Of a stretch of DNA of 64,000 nt, positions 8,632 through 18,149 are shown one piece after another. Location: positions 1 to 64,000 of the forward strand of contig JAHHGX010000079.1 in NCBI GenBank assembly GCA_019359675.1. The letters are read 5' to 3'. This DNA is from Calothrix sp. FI2-JRJ7. Lineage in GTDB: Bacteria; Cyanobacteriota; Cyanobacteriia; Cyanobacteriales; Nostocaceae. The translations under genes were made by a program, and so were the position numbers. The notes beneath the pieces were generated by a model, which worked only from the letters and a program-made list of their open reading frames with translations, did not search any database and was not told the DNA's origin. Within the stretch, counting starts at the first letter, position 1; every line of letters begins with the position of its first letter.

Positions 8632-9680
8632 TAATTCGTGAATTTGGTAGAGTAAAACGAGTAGCAAAGCGAATCATAAATCGATTTGCACCAGGGGGAA
8701 TTATCTTACTTTACCACCGCGTGGCTGAAGTACCATCAGACCCATTTAAGTTATGTGTGAAACCGCATCACTTTGAGGAACATTTAGAAGTGCTTAAACA
8801 GCACTGCCAAGTAGTGTCACTGCAACAAATAGCTCGGAATCTCTCGGATGGCAATTCTGTAAATCGTTGGGTTGCTATTACCTTTGATGACGGCTATGCA
8901 GACAATCTTTATAACGCCAAACCGTTACTTGAGAAGTACGATATTCCAGCAACAGTGTTTGTCACTACAGCCAACTTGGAGAACGAACAGGAATTTTGGT
9001 GGGATGAGCTGGACAGATTGTTACTACAACCAGGTACATTACCTAAAACCCTCAGCTTGAGTATTAATAGCAACACATACAAATGGGATTTAGGTGAAGC
9101 AGCAGCTAGCTATAGTGAAGAGGCCTTTGAGCGTAATCGTACCTGGACTTGGTATGCTCCGGAGAATACAGACCCAAGTGAACGACATCATCTTTACCGT
9201 GAACTATATCAAATTTTGCACTCTGTGCCGATGGATGAGCGTCAAAAACTGCTAGGAGATCTGCTTGTATGGTCTGGTAAAGAGAGCTTCAGACGGTCAA
9301 CACACCGCTCGCTTTTTCCTTTGGAAGTTCATGCATTACAAAAAGATTCACTGGTTGAAGTTGGCGCCCATACGGTAAACCATCCATTTCTCTCTAAGTT
9401 GTCAGTCGCAAAGCAACAGTACGAGCTTAAGCAGAGTAAAACTTATCTAGAAGAACTCATTGGGCGCCCGGTAAGTAGCTTTGCTTATCCGCATGGTGAT
9501 TACACAGCCCAAACAGCTGCTATTGCTTGCGAGGTTGGATTTACTTGTGCTTGCTCCACCGTTCCCAAAAAAGTGAGGCGAAATAGTAACTTTTTCCAAT
9601 TACCTCGTTTAGAAGTACAAGATTGGAATGGCGAAGAGTTTACGAAACAATTAACCAAATGGTTGTATTTTGGGACCTAA
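8628..9680 (+). CDS. Polysaccharide deacetylase family protein
   Basis: A 350-residue NodB-homology (CE4) protein. TFDDGY (85-90) carries the catalytic base and metal-binding Asp, and HTVNH (248-252) is the HxxxH zinc-binding motif; RPVSSFAYPHGDYT fits the R/P motif region. Such enzymes remove N-acetyl groups from glycans, and family members with a LYHRV start often sit in exopolysaccharide loci. An insertion of about 100 residues lies between the TFDDGY and HxxxH motifs. No signal peptide is evident, so the protein is either cytoplasmic or held at the membrane by other means. The start overlaps the previous stop by four bases. Confidence 0.9.
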   Translation: MIIREFGRVKRVAKRIINRFAPGGIILLYHRVAEVPSDPFKLCVKPHHFEEHLEVLKQHCQVVSLQQIARNLSDGNSVNRWVAITFDDGYADNLYNAKPLLEKYDIPATVFVTTANLENEQEFWWDELDRLLLQPGTLPKTLSLSINSNTYKWDLGEAAASYSEEAFERNRTWTWYAPENTDPSERHHLYRELYQILHSVPMDERQKLLGDLLVWSGKESFRRSTHRSLFPLEVHALQKDSLVEVGAHTVNHPFLSKLSVAKQQYELKQSKTYLEELIGRPVSSFAYPHGDYTAQTAAIACEVGFTCACSTVPKKVRRNSNFFQLPRLEVQDWNGEEFTKQLTKWLYFGT

Positions 9681-9685
9681 TAACT

Positions 9686-10618
9686 ATGCATTTTATAGTT
9701 ACTGGAGGAGCAGGCTTTATCGGCTCTCATTTAACAGAGCAACTTTTAATCGAAGGTAACAGCGTTACAGTTATTGACAACCTTTCTACTGGTAGCTTAA
9801 ATAATCTACCTAAACATCCTAGTTTAAAATTATTAGACAAAAATATATTAGATTGTCAACCACAAGATTGTCAAATGCCAATTGATGGAATTGCTCATTT
9901 AGCAGCTACCCCATCTGTTATCCAATCTTGGAATGAACCAATACAATGTCATCATAACAATTTATCTTCAATGATGACAGTGCTGCAACTCTGCCAAGCT
10001 TTAAAAATTCCTAGGTTGGTATTTGCTAGCTCGGCAGCCGTATATGGAAATAAAACTCAATTACCTATACAAGAAGAACAAGAGACATCACCAATTTCTC
10101 CTTATGGATTGCAGAAATTAGTCAGTGAACAATATGCAAATTTATTTGCTCAACAGTTAGGTATATCTTTTATTGCCCTACGACTTTTTAATGTATTTGG
10201 ACCCCGCCAAGACCCTAATTCTGCTTACTCAGGTGTCATTTCTATATTTACCAAAGCGATAGAAAAAGATTTACCCATCACTATTTATGGTGATGGTAAG
10301 CAAACAAGAGATTTTATTTTTGTTAAAGATGTTGCAGTTGCTTTTACAAAAGCTCTTACAACTCCTCTGCCTCAAGAATTATGCATAAGTTGTAATGTTG
10401 GTACTGGTCAAGAAACTTCCTTGCTTGAGCTTGTAAACATGCTCGAAAGCTCTTTTACTCATCGAAAATCAAACATTAATTTTGCAACTGCTAGAACCGG
10501 AGATATCCAAAATTCTCTAGCTGATATATCAAAGGTTTCATCGCTGTTAAATTTTCAACCTAAATGGTCAGTTGCCTCTGGCATCCATATGTTAGTTAAA
10601 TCATTAGCTTTCAAATAG
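9686..10618 (+). CDS. NAD-dependent sugar-nucleotide epimerase/dehydratase
   Basis: Starting at 9686 gives 310 residues beginning MHFIVTGGAGFIGSHL, the extended-SDR Rossmann glycine motif in its normal place. A longer frame starting at 9623 only adds residues overlapping the deacetylase gene. The active-site set is present: Ser in FASSAAVYG and the YxxxK of SPYGLQK. LRLFNVFGPRQDP and YGDGKQTRDFIFVKDV are typical of UDP-glucose/GlcNAc 4-epimerase-like enzymes. It probably supplies an activated sugar to the glycosyltransferases upstream. It is the last gene of the polysaccharide block. Confidence 0.92.
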   Translation: MHFIVTGGAGFIGSHLTEQLLIEGNSVTVIDNLSTGSLNNLPKHPSLKLLDKNILDCQPQDCQMPIDGIAHLAATPSVIQSWNEPIQCHHNNLSSMMTVLQLCQALKIPRLVFASSAAVYGNKTQLPIQEEQETSPISPYGLQKLVSEQYANLFAQQLGISFIALRLFNVFGPRQDPNSAYSGVISIFTKAIEKDLPITIYGDGKQTRDFIFVKDVAVAFTKALTTPLPQELCISCNVGTGQETSLLELVNMLESSFTHRKSNINFATARTGDIQNSLADISKVSSLLNFQPKWSVASGIHMLVKSLAFK

Positions 10619-10739
10619 TTATAAATACTCATCAAAAACCTAAATAAGCAAGAACCGTGTTAGGGCGTTGTTGATTCAAAAATACTATACCGTAAACTAA
10701 AATTTTCCAGCTTTGAGGTAGATGATAGTTTGGCTGGGT

Positions 10740-10979
10740 TCAGTTGATAGGCGCCATCGAACGGCCTACATCAAAAACAATTATCTTTATATCTACCTCT
10801 GTCACTGCAAATTGTATGGCACTTTTAAGAAAGAAGCTTTGATAAATTGCATCACTAACAGCCATATATAAAACTGCTTCAGGAAATATTTGTGTCAAGT
10901 ACAACCTATAAAGGATATATTCATCCGCCCACCTACTTATGCGCCGTGTGTGTGGAAGGGGATCTACTTTAATTAACAT
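10740..10979 (-). pseudogene. XisH-like protein fragment
   Basis: The 79-codon frame contains PEAVLYMAVSDAIYQSFF, followed by IQFAVTEVDIKIIVFDV and a final IN. This corresponds to the C-terminal half of XisH, the fdxN-element excision-controlling family that is widespread in Nostocales and related to endonuclease-like folds. The N-terminal half of XisH is replaced by about 25 unrelated residues, and no xisI partner follows. I read it as a truncated copy rather than a working gene. Confidence 0.55.
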
Positions 10980-11014
10980 TACAAACTAAATTATTTTTAA
11001 AGTTTATAAAGATA

Positions 11015-11048
11015 GAGTTGGGTTCCGCAAAGCCTCCACCCAACCTAC
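11015..11048. repeat. Dispersed inverted repeat, GTTGGGT family
   Basis: The sequence gagttgggttcc and its complement ccacccaacctac face each other across a short loop just downstream of the carotenoid oxygenase gene. The same arms occur at 17650, 36961 and 62040. It may act as a terminator for the minus-strand gene. Confidence 0.7.
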
Positions 11049-11053
11049 AATTT

Positions 11054-12517
11054 TCACGATTTCCAGGTACCATGAAAACTGTGAGGTACGGCGCCTGGTA
11101 ATTCAAGTTTACAAACAGGTTCTTCGTTTAATTTATCTGCATCATAAATCCAAACTTCACTTGCATTCGATTTACCATCGTATACAACGGTAATTACCCA
11201 TGCTTGTGATGTATTTTCTAGGTCTTTTACATAAATTGGTTCGGATGGGTAGCTATTTTCTCCAACATCAGCAATTATAAGGGCGCCTGTATGGTGGTCA
11301 TAACGTCCAACTGCGTTTAATATTTCTGTACTAATGTCAGTTCCGGGTCGAAATGTTGATAAATAGGTATACCGAGAATCCTTACCTACATATTCGGGTG
11401 GGACGTTAGGAAATTCACATTGACAATCTAATATTTTCTCGATTTTATTAACTTTGCCAGTTTGAGGGTTGAGAGAAACGCGCGATAAGTGACTTTTTGC
11501 TGGTGTATGTGTTTCACCCGTTACAACTTCTTTTAAATATTGATTCGTTTGAAAATCATCATACCGGGCAATATCTACAATTACGGCGCCTTCCGCATCA
11601 ACATAACCATTAGAAAAGTGCCATTGATACCAAGGTTCAGCTTCACCACGACTTACTATTTTCAGCGTTTGGCGGTCGATAACTATAATTTGAGTACCTT
11701 TACTTGGTAGCCATTCTAAGGCATCACTAAAACATTTTGACCCAGTAATGGCTGCCAAAAGATTTAACCGTACAGGAGATATAAAAAAGACTAAATATTG
11801 CCCCGCTAACACAAAATCATGCACTATTGGTACACCATCAATATTATGTGCGGCTTTTTGCACTATTCGACCGCTAGCAGTACTTTTATAAACATTTAGC
11901 GTCGAATTTAACCCAGGAGTAGTACCAAAATTATAAATTTCTCCTGTATCAGCCGCGCGTTTGAAGTGAGCAGAGTAAGGTAAGCTATCACTTAAGCCAC
12001 CTAAGTCATCTTCTCCATATGTATCCAGCGTCTTTAAATTTAAAGCGTGAGGTTTACCACCTTCCCATAGAGCCAATAGTTTATCAGGTAAAGCCAGGAC
12101 AGAAGTATTTGCGGCATTTTTCACACCTTTAAAAATTTTATCCCAAAGAGAACCAGGCGCCACCATTCCATAGTTACCGTATATTAATTTATCGGCGGCA
12201 GATTCTTCTTTATAACCAGCAGTTTGAACGTAGCGATAAACTGCATTAGCACCAGAGTTATTAAAGTCAACAGCTAAAATGGCGCCGTCTCCATCAAACC
12301 AGTGTCCCATACGAACACCACCACGTTCTAATCGACCTGGACCATTACGATAAAGCGTACCACGCAAACCTTGAGGAATTTTTCCAGAGATAGTAGGCAG
12401 GGGAGTATGAGGAAATTCTTTGGCAGGTTCTGATATGACACTTGCCCAAGCTTTTTTGTTAGCAGACACATTTACAGCAGTAGTCATGGGGGTTAAAGGT
12501 ATCGGGTTATGCAACAA
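11054..12517 (-). CDS. Carotenoid oxygenase (RPE65/apocarotenoid-15,15'-oxygenase family)
   Basis: A 487-residue protein of the normal family length. It cleaves carotenoids or apocarotenoids with a ferrous iron held by four histidines. The candidates are visible in SAHFKRA, VHDFVLAG, QWHFSNGYVD and, near the C-terminus, PHSFHGTW. The N-terminal GTLYRNGPG and MGHWFDGDGAI blocks are family hallmarks. The length and short N-terminus resemble the cyanobacterial apocarotenoid oxygenase that yields retinal, but the exact substrate is not readable. The start overlaps the end of the upstream VOC gene by 11 bases, so the two form a minus-strand pair. Confidence 0.93.
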   Translation of the reverse strand: MLHNPIPLTPMTTAVNVSANKKAWASVISEPAKEFPHTPLPTISGKIPQGLRGTLYRNGPGRLERGGVRMGHWFDGDGAILAVDFNNSGANAVYRYVQTAGYKEESAADKLIYGNYGMVAPGSLWDKIFKGVKNAANTSVLALPDKLLALWEGGKPHALNLKTLDTYGEDDLGGLSDSLPYSAHFKRAADTGEIYNFGTTPGLNSTLNVYKSTASGRIVQKAAHNIDGVPIVHDFVLAGQYLVFFISPVRLNLLAAITGSKCFSDALEWLPSKGTQIIVIDRQTLKIVSRGEAEPWYQWHFSNGYVDAEGAVIVDIARYDDFQTNQYLKEVVTGETHTPAKSHLSRVSLNPQTGKVNKIEKILDCQCEFPNVPPEYVGKDSRYTYLSTFRPGTDISTEILNAVGRYDHHTGALIIADVGENSYPSEPIYVKDLENTSQAWVITVVYDGKSNASEVWIYDADKLNEEPVCKLELPGAVPHSFHGTWKS

Positions 12518-12884
12518 CTATAGCTTGATGTAATATGATTCGATTACCATCAGGGTCATAAGCATATATCTCTCTACCGTGAGATGCATTTTTAATGGCG
12601 CCTGTCGGAGGATAACCCAAACTTGTAAAGTGTGTAATCGCATCTTCTAAATTATTTACTTCCAAACACAAACTCATCTTACTTTGAGTCGCGTTTTGAA
12701 ATTCATCTTCACTTGTCGCTTTAGGTTTAAAAATCCCTAATATAATACCAGGTAAATGAAACTCAGCGTAAACATTTGGAATCTGACTTTTAGGTTCACC
12801 CAGTAATTTTGTATAGAATATAACCAACGCCTCTAAATTATTCGACGCAATAGTTACAAGCGAATTGTTTAATTGTAAAACCAT
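12507..12884 (-). CDS. VOC (glyoxalase/bleomycin-resistance fold) family protein
   Basis: A 125-residue single-module protein with paired beta-alpha-beta-beta-beta units: NLEALVIFYTKLLG in the first half and REIYAYDPDGNRIIL with the usual closing Glu/Gln-like position in the second. VOC proteins bind a divalent metal and act on small molecules, or serve as binding proteins. It is cotranscribed with, and overlaps, the carotenoid oxygenase gene, so a link to apocarotenoid chemistry is possible but inferred. Confidence 0.85.
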   Translation of the reverse strand: MVLQLNNSLVTIASNNLEALVIFYTKLLGEPKSQIPNVYAEFHLPGIILGIFKPKATSEDEFQNATQSKMSLCLEVNNLEDAITHFTSLGYPPTGAIKNASHGREIYAYDPDGNRIILHQAIVVA

Positions 12885-12943
12885 TGTAAATAAAATACGA
12901 TATGTAAAGTTTATAAGACATACGCGATTGGCGCGTAAAAACC

Positions 12944-13007
12944 GTAGGGTGTGTGACGCTATGAAAAAAATTTCAACGTAGTGATAAGACTTGTAGCGTC
13001 ACGCACC
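12944..13007. repeat. Palindromic element, GGGTGCGTGACGC family, copy 1
   Basis: The left arm gtagggtgtgtgacgct and right arm agcgtcacgcacc are complementary across a loop that includes ttcaacgtagtgataa. Copies occur at 19181, 26555 and 58702. The loop resembles that of the 19181 copy (ttcaacgtagttacaa), so the element has a conserved interior and is a REP/MITE-like repeat rather than a chance hairpin. Confidence 0.8.
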
Positions 13008-13122
13008 AGTTCCCAATGTAACAATATCGTAACTCTTGCTTTATATAAAATTTTCGGTTTTGCTAAAATTTTATAATTAGATTGTAATATAAAATAAATA
13101 ATAATTTGGGATTTTTTTATAA

Positions 13123-13716
13123 ATGAAATTATTAACCGAACCGTATTTAGAGCAAGTAAAGCGTTTGCCTTTGTCTGGGCGCCATATTTTGGCTCAGTTT
13201 GACCAAGAGTCTATTGTAGTTTATCAAGCTTATAATTCAAATATTGGAAAGTTTGCTGCAAATAATGGCTACTTTGGCGGAGAATTTATTTTTGACCGGA
13301 TGACTTGGATTAAAACAAGTTTTTTGTGGATGATGTATAGGTCGGGATGGGGGACTAAAACAAATCAAGAGGTTATTCTCGCTATCTGGATTAAGCGTTC
13401 TGCTTTTGACGAGATTTTAGCAAAAACAGTGGGTTCTGGCTATGTACCTGAACTTTATAGTAGTAAAGAAGAATGGCAACAAGCTGTTAAACATTCTTGC
13501 GTAAGGCTACAGTGGGACCCAGATTATGACCCATGTCAAAAGCCTGTAGAAAGGCGAGCTATACAGTTAGGATTACGTGGTAAAATACTAGCTCTTTATG
13601 CAAAAGATTTTATTTTACATATAGAAGATATCTCCTCGTTTGTACGTGAGCAATATGCAAATAGGCTTGTTCGTAATCAAGAGCATTTATTAGTACCTGT
13701 GCAATCGCTTTATTAA
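13123..13716 (+). CDS. DUF4291 family protein
   Basis: The 197-residue sequence follows the DUF4291 pattern: IVVYQAYNSNIGKFAANNGYF, then FDRMTWIKTSFLWMMYRSGWG, and VRLQWDPDYDP in the second half. The biochemical function of the family is not established as far as I know. The gene is monocistronic. Upstream lies an AT-rich region and the repeat at 12944. Confidence 0.85.
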   Translation: MKLLTEPYLEQVKRLPLSGRHILAQFDQESIVVYQAYNSNIGKFAANNGYFGGEFIFDRMTWIKTSFLWMMYRSGWGTKTNQEVILAIWIKRSAFDEILAKTVGSGYVPELYSSKEEWQQAVKHSCVRLQWDPDYDPCQKPVERRAIQLGLRGKILALYAKDFILHIEDISSFVREQYANRLVRNQEHLLVPVQSLY

Positions 13717-13858
13717 GTTGATGATTCAATAACTAGAACAAAAATTGGATTATTGCACTAAGGAACCTCAAAGTGCTATAAATGACAATTTTGTAGTGGC
13801 ATTGATTTGAAGCTAAGGATAAACATAGCAAAATCAGAATTCCTAAGTTCTCACATTA

Positions 13859-14792
13859 ATGAACATAAAAATCTTACTTGCCACTAGCCTATCGCTTATT
13901 ACTAGTTATATAGCGTACACATTTATTACTGGAAATAACCAAGTTATTAGTCCATCGTTGGCTGCACAGCTAAATGCCCCAAAAATTAACGGCGCCCAAC
14001 TCCAAAATATATTAAGTGCCGCAGTTACAAACCAGAAGGTACCTGGCGCCGTTATGTATGTATCCACACCAAACGGAAAGTGGATAGGTGCCTCTGGAGT
14101 TAGTAACCTCGAAACCAAAACAGCAATGAAAACTAACGACGGGTTTTCAATTGCTAGTACAAGCAAGACATTTGTATCAGTAGCTGTATTAAAATTAGTC
14201 GAAGCCGGAAAAATTGATTTAGATGGTGCTATTGCTGAGTATCTCCCTGCTGATATCAGTCCCAATATTACTAATAGTGATTTAATTACGGTTCGCCAAC
14301 AGCTTAATAATACGAGTGGTGTGGCAGAGTACTTAAGTACTGATGGATTTAAAAATGCCACTAAAAAGCGTTCTCGTTCTCAACCTTGGACAGCACGCTC
14401 GGCGATAAAGTATATATCGCTGATGCACAAGCGGCGCCTGGGGGTGCGGAATGTGGGTTTAATATCAAGTGCAGAAGATATGGCTAAATTTACCCAGGCA
14501 CTATTTGCCAAAAAACTTTGCTTTCTCCAAAAATGCTTAAAGAAATGCTGGTGATGAATCCGGAGAATGAAATTGGCAATGGATATCGTTTAGGGTAGAG
14601 AAATTTAACACACCTCAAGGTTTATTTATTGGACACACAGGTAGCGCTTATGGTTTTGTTACCTTGATGGCTTACTCTCCTAGTCGAGATACTACTGTAG
14701 TAGTACTATCTAATAGTCAAAGTGCTAATATTAGAACGCTTGCTTTTAAAGCTACTGATATTGCTTTGAATAAGGTTGCTTTTAATAAATAA
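13859..14792 (+). pseudogene. Serine beta-lactamase-like hydrolase, broken
   Basis: The frame starts with a signal-anchor segment and the beta-lactamase/transpeptidase core: FSIASTSKTFVSVAVLKLVE holds the catalytic SxxK (STSK). After ARSAIKYI the frame shifts, and roughly 100 residues that should contain the YxN motif are missing. The text resumes as NVGLISSAEDMAKFTQALF, shifts again near 14520, and ends as LFIGHTGSAYGFVTLMAYSP followed by RDTTVVVLSNS up to 14792, where HTG is the third-motif equivalent. The gene has thus lost its middle and two frames. The longest surviving open frame ends at 14554. Confidence 0.85.
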
Positions 14793-14798
14793 TCCTGC

Positions 14799-15000
14799 TT
14801 AAGATGCTTCTATCTGGGCATGACATATCTGACAAGGAGTAGTACCAGGTGTGGTAAACCCCTTACTATATAACTGAGATTTTGAATAAAACAATGCTTG
14901 CTTACACGTGATAACACTTGGCGCCAGATGGAAGCACCGTATGCGCTGGCGCTTTCATTGTAGCCTGTAATTCTAAAATAAAATGCTGTGTTTTACCCCG
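14799..15000 (-). pseudogene. Possible remnant of a small cysteine/histidine-rich protein
   Basis: Read on the minus strand, the segment ends KSQLYSKGFTTPGTTPCQIC followed by HAQIEAS and a stop at 14799. Upstream, in a neighbouring frame, APAHTVLPSGAKCYH appears. The paired Cys and His residues look like a decayed zinc-ribbon type protein. I do not recognise the family and the frame is broken, so this is tentative. Confidence 0.25.
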
Positions 15001-15049
15001 TAGGTGTGATACCCCGTGTAAGGTGTGAGGGGTTATTATATGAATAACC

Positions 15050-15116
15050 AGAAACCGGGTTTCTTATTGAAATATGGTAATAATAATGATGATTTTATGT
15101 AGAAACCCGGTTTCTT
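15050..15116. repeat. Paired palindrome AGAAACC-GGTTTCT, copy A
   Basis: Two copies of the short palindrome (agaaaccgggtttctt and agaaacccggtttctt) flank a spacer containing aataataatgatgatttta. This is the standard form of a repeat family seen at nine places in the window. Confidence 0.85.
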
Positions 15117-15241
15117 TGTAAAATGTTGCGATTTGTATATAAAATAAGTGTTTTAAAATTATTCTGTTGGATATGTTGTATAGATGAATAGCTTTACTAA
15201 GAGTTAATATTTCTTGTAATAGTATATTGTCTGATACCACT

Positions 15242-15424
15242 ATGATTAACACTACTATTTATTCAGTAATTTGCCATCCAGAGCGTATTTTTACGGTATT
15301 TTCTACCGAATCTAAAGGATGGCAGTTTCGAGTTATAAGTTCTGGAGGTGCAGTATATGGAGATGACAAGTTTTACTGCACCCAAGTAGCAGCAGAAAGA
15401 GCAGGTAGAAAGTGGTTGAAATAA
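15242..15424 (+). CDS. Small hypothetical protein
   Basis: A 60-residue frame beginning MINTTIYSVICHPERIFTVF, with a beta-rich composition and a C-terminal AAERAGRKWLK. A TTG codon 15 bases upstream could also serve as start; neither has a clear ribosome-binding site. I do not recognise the family. It is plausible as a gene because the composition is balanced and no longer gene competes for the space. Confidence 0.5.
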   Translation: MINTTIYSVICHPERIFTVFSTESKGWQFRVISSGGAVYGDDKFYCTQVAAERAGRKWLK

Positions 15425-15458
15425 AGCAAATTATCAGTATTTTTACGGTTATGCTTTG

Positions 15459-15800
15459 TTAGATAGCTTTCTTTTGAAATATACGCAATTGCTCAACTAT
15501 GTGGTCTTCTATTTCTTGTTTATCTCGACTACTAGCACTTCGCTGATAGTTTCGACCAGTCTCTCTGACAAACTGACGCTTCTCACTTGTAGAAGACTTT
15601 GCTTTTGACCCTGGTTTTAACAGAGTCTTCTGTAACTCTTCCCAAGTTTGTTCTGCGACAGCTTCACCGACTTTGACGAGTGCAGTCGGTAGCAACCTTC
15701 GTGCTTCTGCACGAAATTCATCTTCGGTTTCAAGCGTTGATAAATCAACGCTTGCCAAACTGATATCACTAAAATCTACACTGTTTAAGTCAATCTTCAT
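15459..15800 (-). CDS. Hypothetical protein, second gene of a two-gene unit
   Basis: This 113-residue, highly charged protein has an acidic, Ser/Asp-rich N-terminus (DLNSVDFSDISLASVDLS) and a basic helical C-terminal half ending VEQLRIFQKKAI. No membrane span or known motif is visible. Its start overlaps the end of the upstream gene by 11 bases, indicating translational coupling. Function unknown. Confidence 0.65.
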   Translation of the reverse strand: MKIDLNSVDFSDISLASVDLSTLETEDEFRAEARRLLPTALVKVGEAVAEQTWEELQKTLLKPGSKAKSSTSEKRQFVRETGRNYQRSASSRDKQEIEDHIVEQLRIFQKKAI

Positions 15801-15996
15801 TTCTCTCTATCTCTTCAAAAAACTCATTTGTTACATCCGTTATATCAGTTGAACCGCGTTTCTCCAACTTCACAATTGCATTATAATCGGGTACACATAA
15901 AGTTGAACGCTTAGTTTTATCGAGTGATACATTGCCTTCTGACCATTGAATTTGCAGGTTGCGCGGTTGAATCGGCGCCTGGATAAACTCTACCAC
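15790..15996 (-). CDS. Hypothetical protein, first gene of a two-gene unit
   Basis: A 68-residue protein with a GTG start, sequence MVEFIQAPIQPRNLQIQWSE then a basic central part and an acidic C-terminus (NEFFEEIERNED). The size, charge and overlap with the next gene recall toxin-antitoxin or small regulatory pairs, but I recognise neither partner, so this is only a thought from layout. Confidence 0.55.
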   Translation of the reverse strand: MVEFIQAPIQPRNLQIQWSEGNVSLDKTKRSTLCVPDYNAIVKLEKRGSTDITDVTNEFFEEIERNED

Positions 15997-16550
15997 GATA
16001 CTCGCCTAACTCGTTTCTGAAAATTACAGCATTCCCATTACGTAATGGGCGCCAACTAGCCAAAACTGATGACACGAACCAGTAGTTCTAATTTACTTAC
16101 CCCAACGAGTTGCCACTCAAAAACAGCGATTAAAACATTTGAACTAAACAGAGTTTGTCCGCATTGTGTTTGTTTAATATCTCTATTTTTAGAATAATCT
16201 GTCGAGGGGAAGAGTGTCATTACAACTGCTAGCGCTAATGTATGATATGTGGTTTAAATAATTTTTTTGTTACTATGCTCCCCAAGGCGATTGTTTTTTA
16301 TGAACCACAAAGGTCACAAAGTTCACAAAGAAAGATTAAGAGTAATTTAAAACCTAGAAACCTGGTTTCTTTGTTGATAGCATGTAATAAAAATGACGAT
16401 TTTGCGTAGAAACCAGGTTTCTTATGTTAAAGTGAAAACTTTTATTTTATTCTTTGTGGTTAATTATTTATTAATCTTCTACATATTTTAATTTCGAGTA
16501 AAATGTTATTTTAATAGCAAGGTTTTACGTTTAGTTACTGAGATAAATAT
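15997..16550. other. Intergenic region with one palindromic repeat pair
   Basis: No gene seen. It contains repeat copy B at 16355-16423 (agaaacctggtttctt, then agaaaccaggtttctt across a spacer with aataaaaatgacgattttg). The last 100 bases before the aldolase gene are AT-rich and presumably hold its promoter, but no box stands out clearly. Confidence 0.6.
16355..16423. repeat. Paired palindrome AGAAACC-GGTTTCT, copy B
   Basis: Same organisation and nearly the same spacer as copies E, G and H, but the palindrome centre is CTGG/CAGG instead of CGGG/CCCGG. The two arms of this copy remain complementary to one another, which indicates compensating change. Confidence 0.85.
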
Positions 16551-17633
16551 ATGACTACGACAATGGCATCGCCTTCTTCTATTGAGTCTGTTTTGGGACC
16601 AGAAGCAGAAGATTTACTTACTTATAAAGCAAAGGTTTCTAAGGAGTTATTACATTTACCAGGGCCAGATTTTATTGACCGCGTTTGGTTAAGTAGTGAC
16701 CGTACACCTCAAGTTATTCGCAGTTTACAAACTCTTTATTGTACTGGTAGACTTGCTTATACGGGTTATATGTCTATTTTGCCTGTAGACCAAGGTATTG
16801 AACATTCGGCAGGCGCCTCTTTTGCACCAAATCCAATTTACTTTGACCCTGAAAATATTATTAGATTAGCTATTGCTGCTGGTTGTAATGGTGTGGCAAC
16901 CACTTTAGGTGTTTTAGGGTCGGTATCACGTAAATATGCTCATAAAATTCCTTTTATTGCCAAAATTAATCATAATGAGTTGTTAACTTTTCCAAATCAG
17001 TTTGACCAAGTTATGTTTGGTGATGTTGAGCAAGCTTGGAATTTGGGTGCGGTAGCTGTTGGCGCCACTATATATTTTGGTTCAGAAAATTCAACGCGCC
17101 AAATTCAAGAAGTTAGTAAGGCATTTAAACGCGCGCATGAGTTGGGAATGGCAACTATATTATGGTGCTATTTGCGTAACAATGCTTTTAAACAAGATAA
17201 AGATTACCATATTGCCGCTGACTTAACGGGACAAGCCAATCATTTAGGGGTGACTATCGAAGCTGATATTATTAAGCAAAAGTTACCTGAGTGCAATAAT
17301 GGTTATGGTGCGGTTGCGAAGGCAACAGGTCAGAGTTACGGCAAGACTAACGAGAAAATTTACAGCGACTTAACTACTGACCACCCCATAGACTTAACTC
17401 GTTACCAGGTGTTGAATTGTTATTGTGGACGCGCTGGGTTGATAAATTCTGGTGGCGCCTCTGGTAAAAACGATTTTGCCGAGGCTATACGTACCGCAGT
17501 TATTAATAAACGTGCGGGTGGAACTGGCTTAATTTCGGGACGTAAAACATTTCAGCGTCCTTTTGAAGAAGGTGTGAAGTTATTTCATGCTATTCAGGAT
17601 GTGTATTTGTCTGATGAAGTGACGATAGCTTAA
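16551..17633 (+). CDS. Class I fructose-bisphosphate aldolase (DhnA/FbaB type)
   Basis: A 360-residue (beta/alpha)8 aldolase that interconverts fructose 1,6-bisphosphate and the two triose phosphates through a Schiff-base lysine, serving the Calvin cycle and glycolysis. [20 protein letters not shown] is the family signature. [10 protein letters not shown] carries a conserved Lys, and [13 protein letters not shown] with [16 protein letters not shown] forms the phosphate-binding C-terminal part. It is unrelated to the class II (zinc) enzyme. Monocistronic, followed by a short inverted repeat at 17650. Confidence 0.93.
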   Translation: MTTTMASPSSIESVLGPEAEDLLTYKAKVSKELLHLPGPDFIDRVWLSSDRTPQVIRSLQTLYCTGRLAYTGYMSILPVDQGIEHSAGASFAPNPIYFDPENIIRLAIAAGCNGVATTLGVLGSVSRKYAHKIPFIAKINHNELLTFPNQFDQVMFGDVEQAWNLGAVAVGATIYFGSENSTRQIQEVSKAFKRAHELGMATILWCYLRNNAFKQDKDYHIAADLTGQANHLGVTIEADIIKQKLPECNNGYGAVAKATGQSYGKTNEKIYSDLTTDHPIDLTRYQVLNCYCGRAGLINSGGASGKNDFAEAIRTAVINKRAGGTGLISGRKTFQRPFEEGVKLFHAIQDVYLSDEVTIA

Positions 17634-17649
17634 TAATAGATAATCGATG

Positions 17650-17673
17650 GGGTTGGGTTGTCACCCAACCTAC
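17650..17673. repeat. Short inverted repeat GGTTGGGT/ACCCAACC
   Basis: The sequence ggttgggttgtcacccaacc forms a tight hairpin between the convergent aldolase and membrane-protein genes. It is a short member of the GTAGGTTGGGT family and probably functions as a bidirectional terminator. Confidence 0.65.
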
Positions 17674-17674
17674 T

Positions 17675-18103
17675 TCAATATCTAATACTTGGTAGAAAGA
17701 ATAAATCTACGGTTTCGCCAAATCCTAAACTCAAACCAGCAGATATAACTATTAATAAAAATCTATCTGACCTGCTCAAACCAGCAAAGCGCAACTCCAT
17801 ATTTGCGAGCATTGCAGTTGCCAAAGGCATTAAAACTAAACTAAATATTATCGACCAGCTAGCAACCAACGCAATAGAAACACTTAAAAACAAAACTACT
17901 ACCAGAGTTCGTGAGCCAAATTCGATTAAACTTTCTAACCAAGAAGTAGTTTGTCCAATAACAGCCAAGACAGAAACAGTCACAACACTGCCAACTAACC
18001 AAACAATATGATAAGCAGCTAAATACCAAGCAAGCCAACTATAAGCAAAGCAAAGTAATATTAGCGACTTTACTGGAATTTTCACTCCCACATTGAAGCT
18101 CAT
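17675..18103 (-). CDS. Hypothetical integral membrane protein
   Basis: 142 residues with about four or five hydrophobic segments (for example LVVVLFLSVSIALVASWSII and LILLCFAYSWLAWYLAAY). No family motif is recognised. The minus-strand reading is preferred to the overlapping plus-strand frame because only it gives a coherent membrane protein. It is convergent with the aldolase gene. Confidence 0.6.
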   Translation of the reverse strand: MSFNVGVKIPVKSLILLCFAYSWLAWYLAAYHIVWLVGSVVTVSVLAVIGQTTSWLESLIEFGSRTLVVVLFLSVSIALVASWSIIFSLVLMPLATAMLANMELRFAGLSRSDRFLLIVISAGLSLGFGETVDLFFLPSIRY

Positions 18104-18149
18104 AAGTAATTATATTCATTATCTATATAGAATAATTCATATTCTTATT

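Noticed and set aside
9623-9685. N-terminal extension of the epimerase gene
   Set aside because: It overlaps the deacetylase gene, and the Rossmann motif is in its normal place when the start is 9686.
17658-18011. Open frame of 117 codons on the plus strand
   Set aside because: The opposite strand encodes a coherent membrane protein; the plus-strand text is low-complexity Lys/Thr/Asn.
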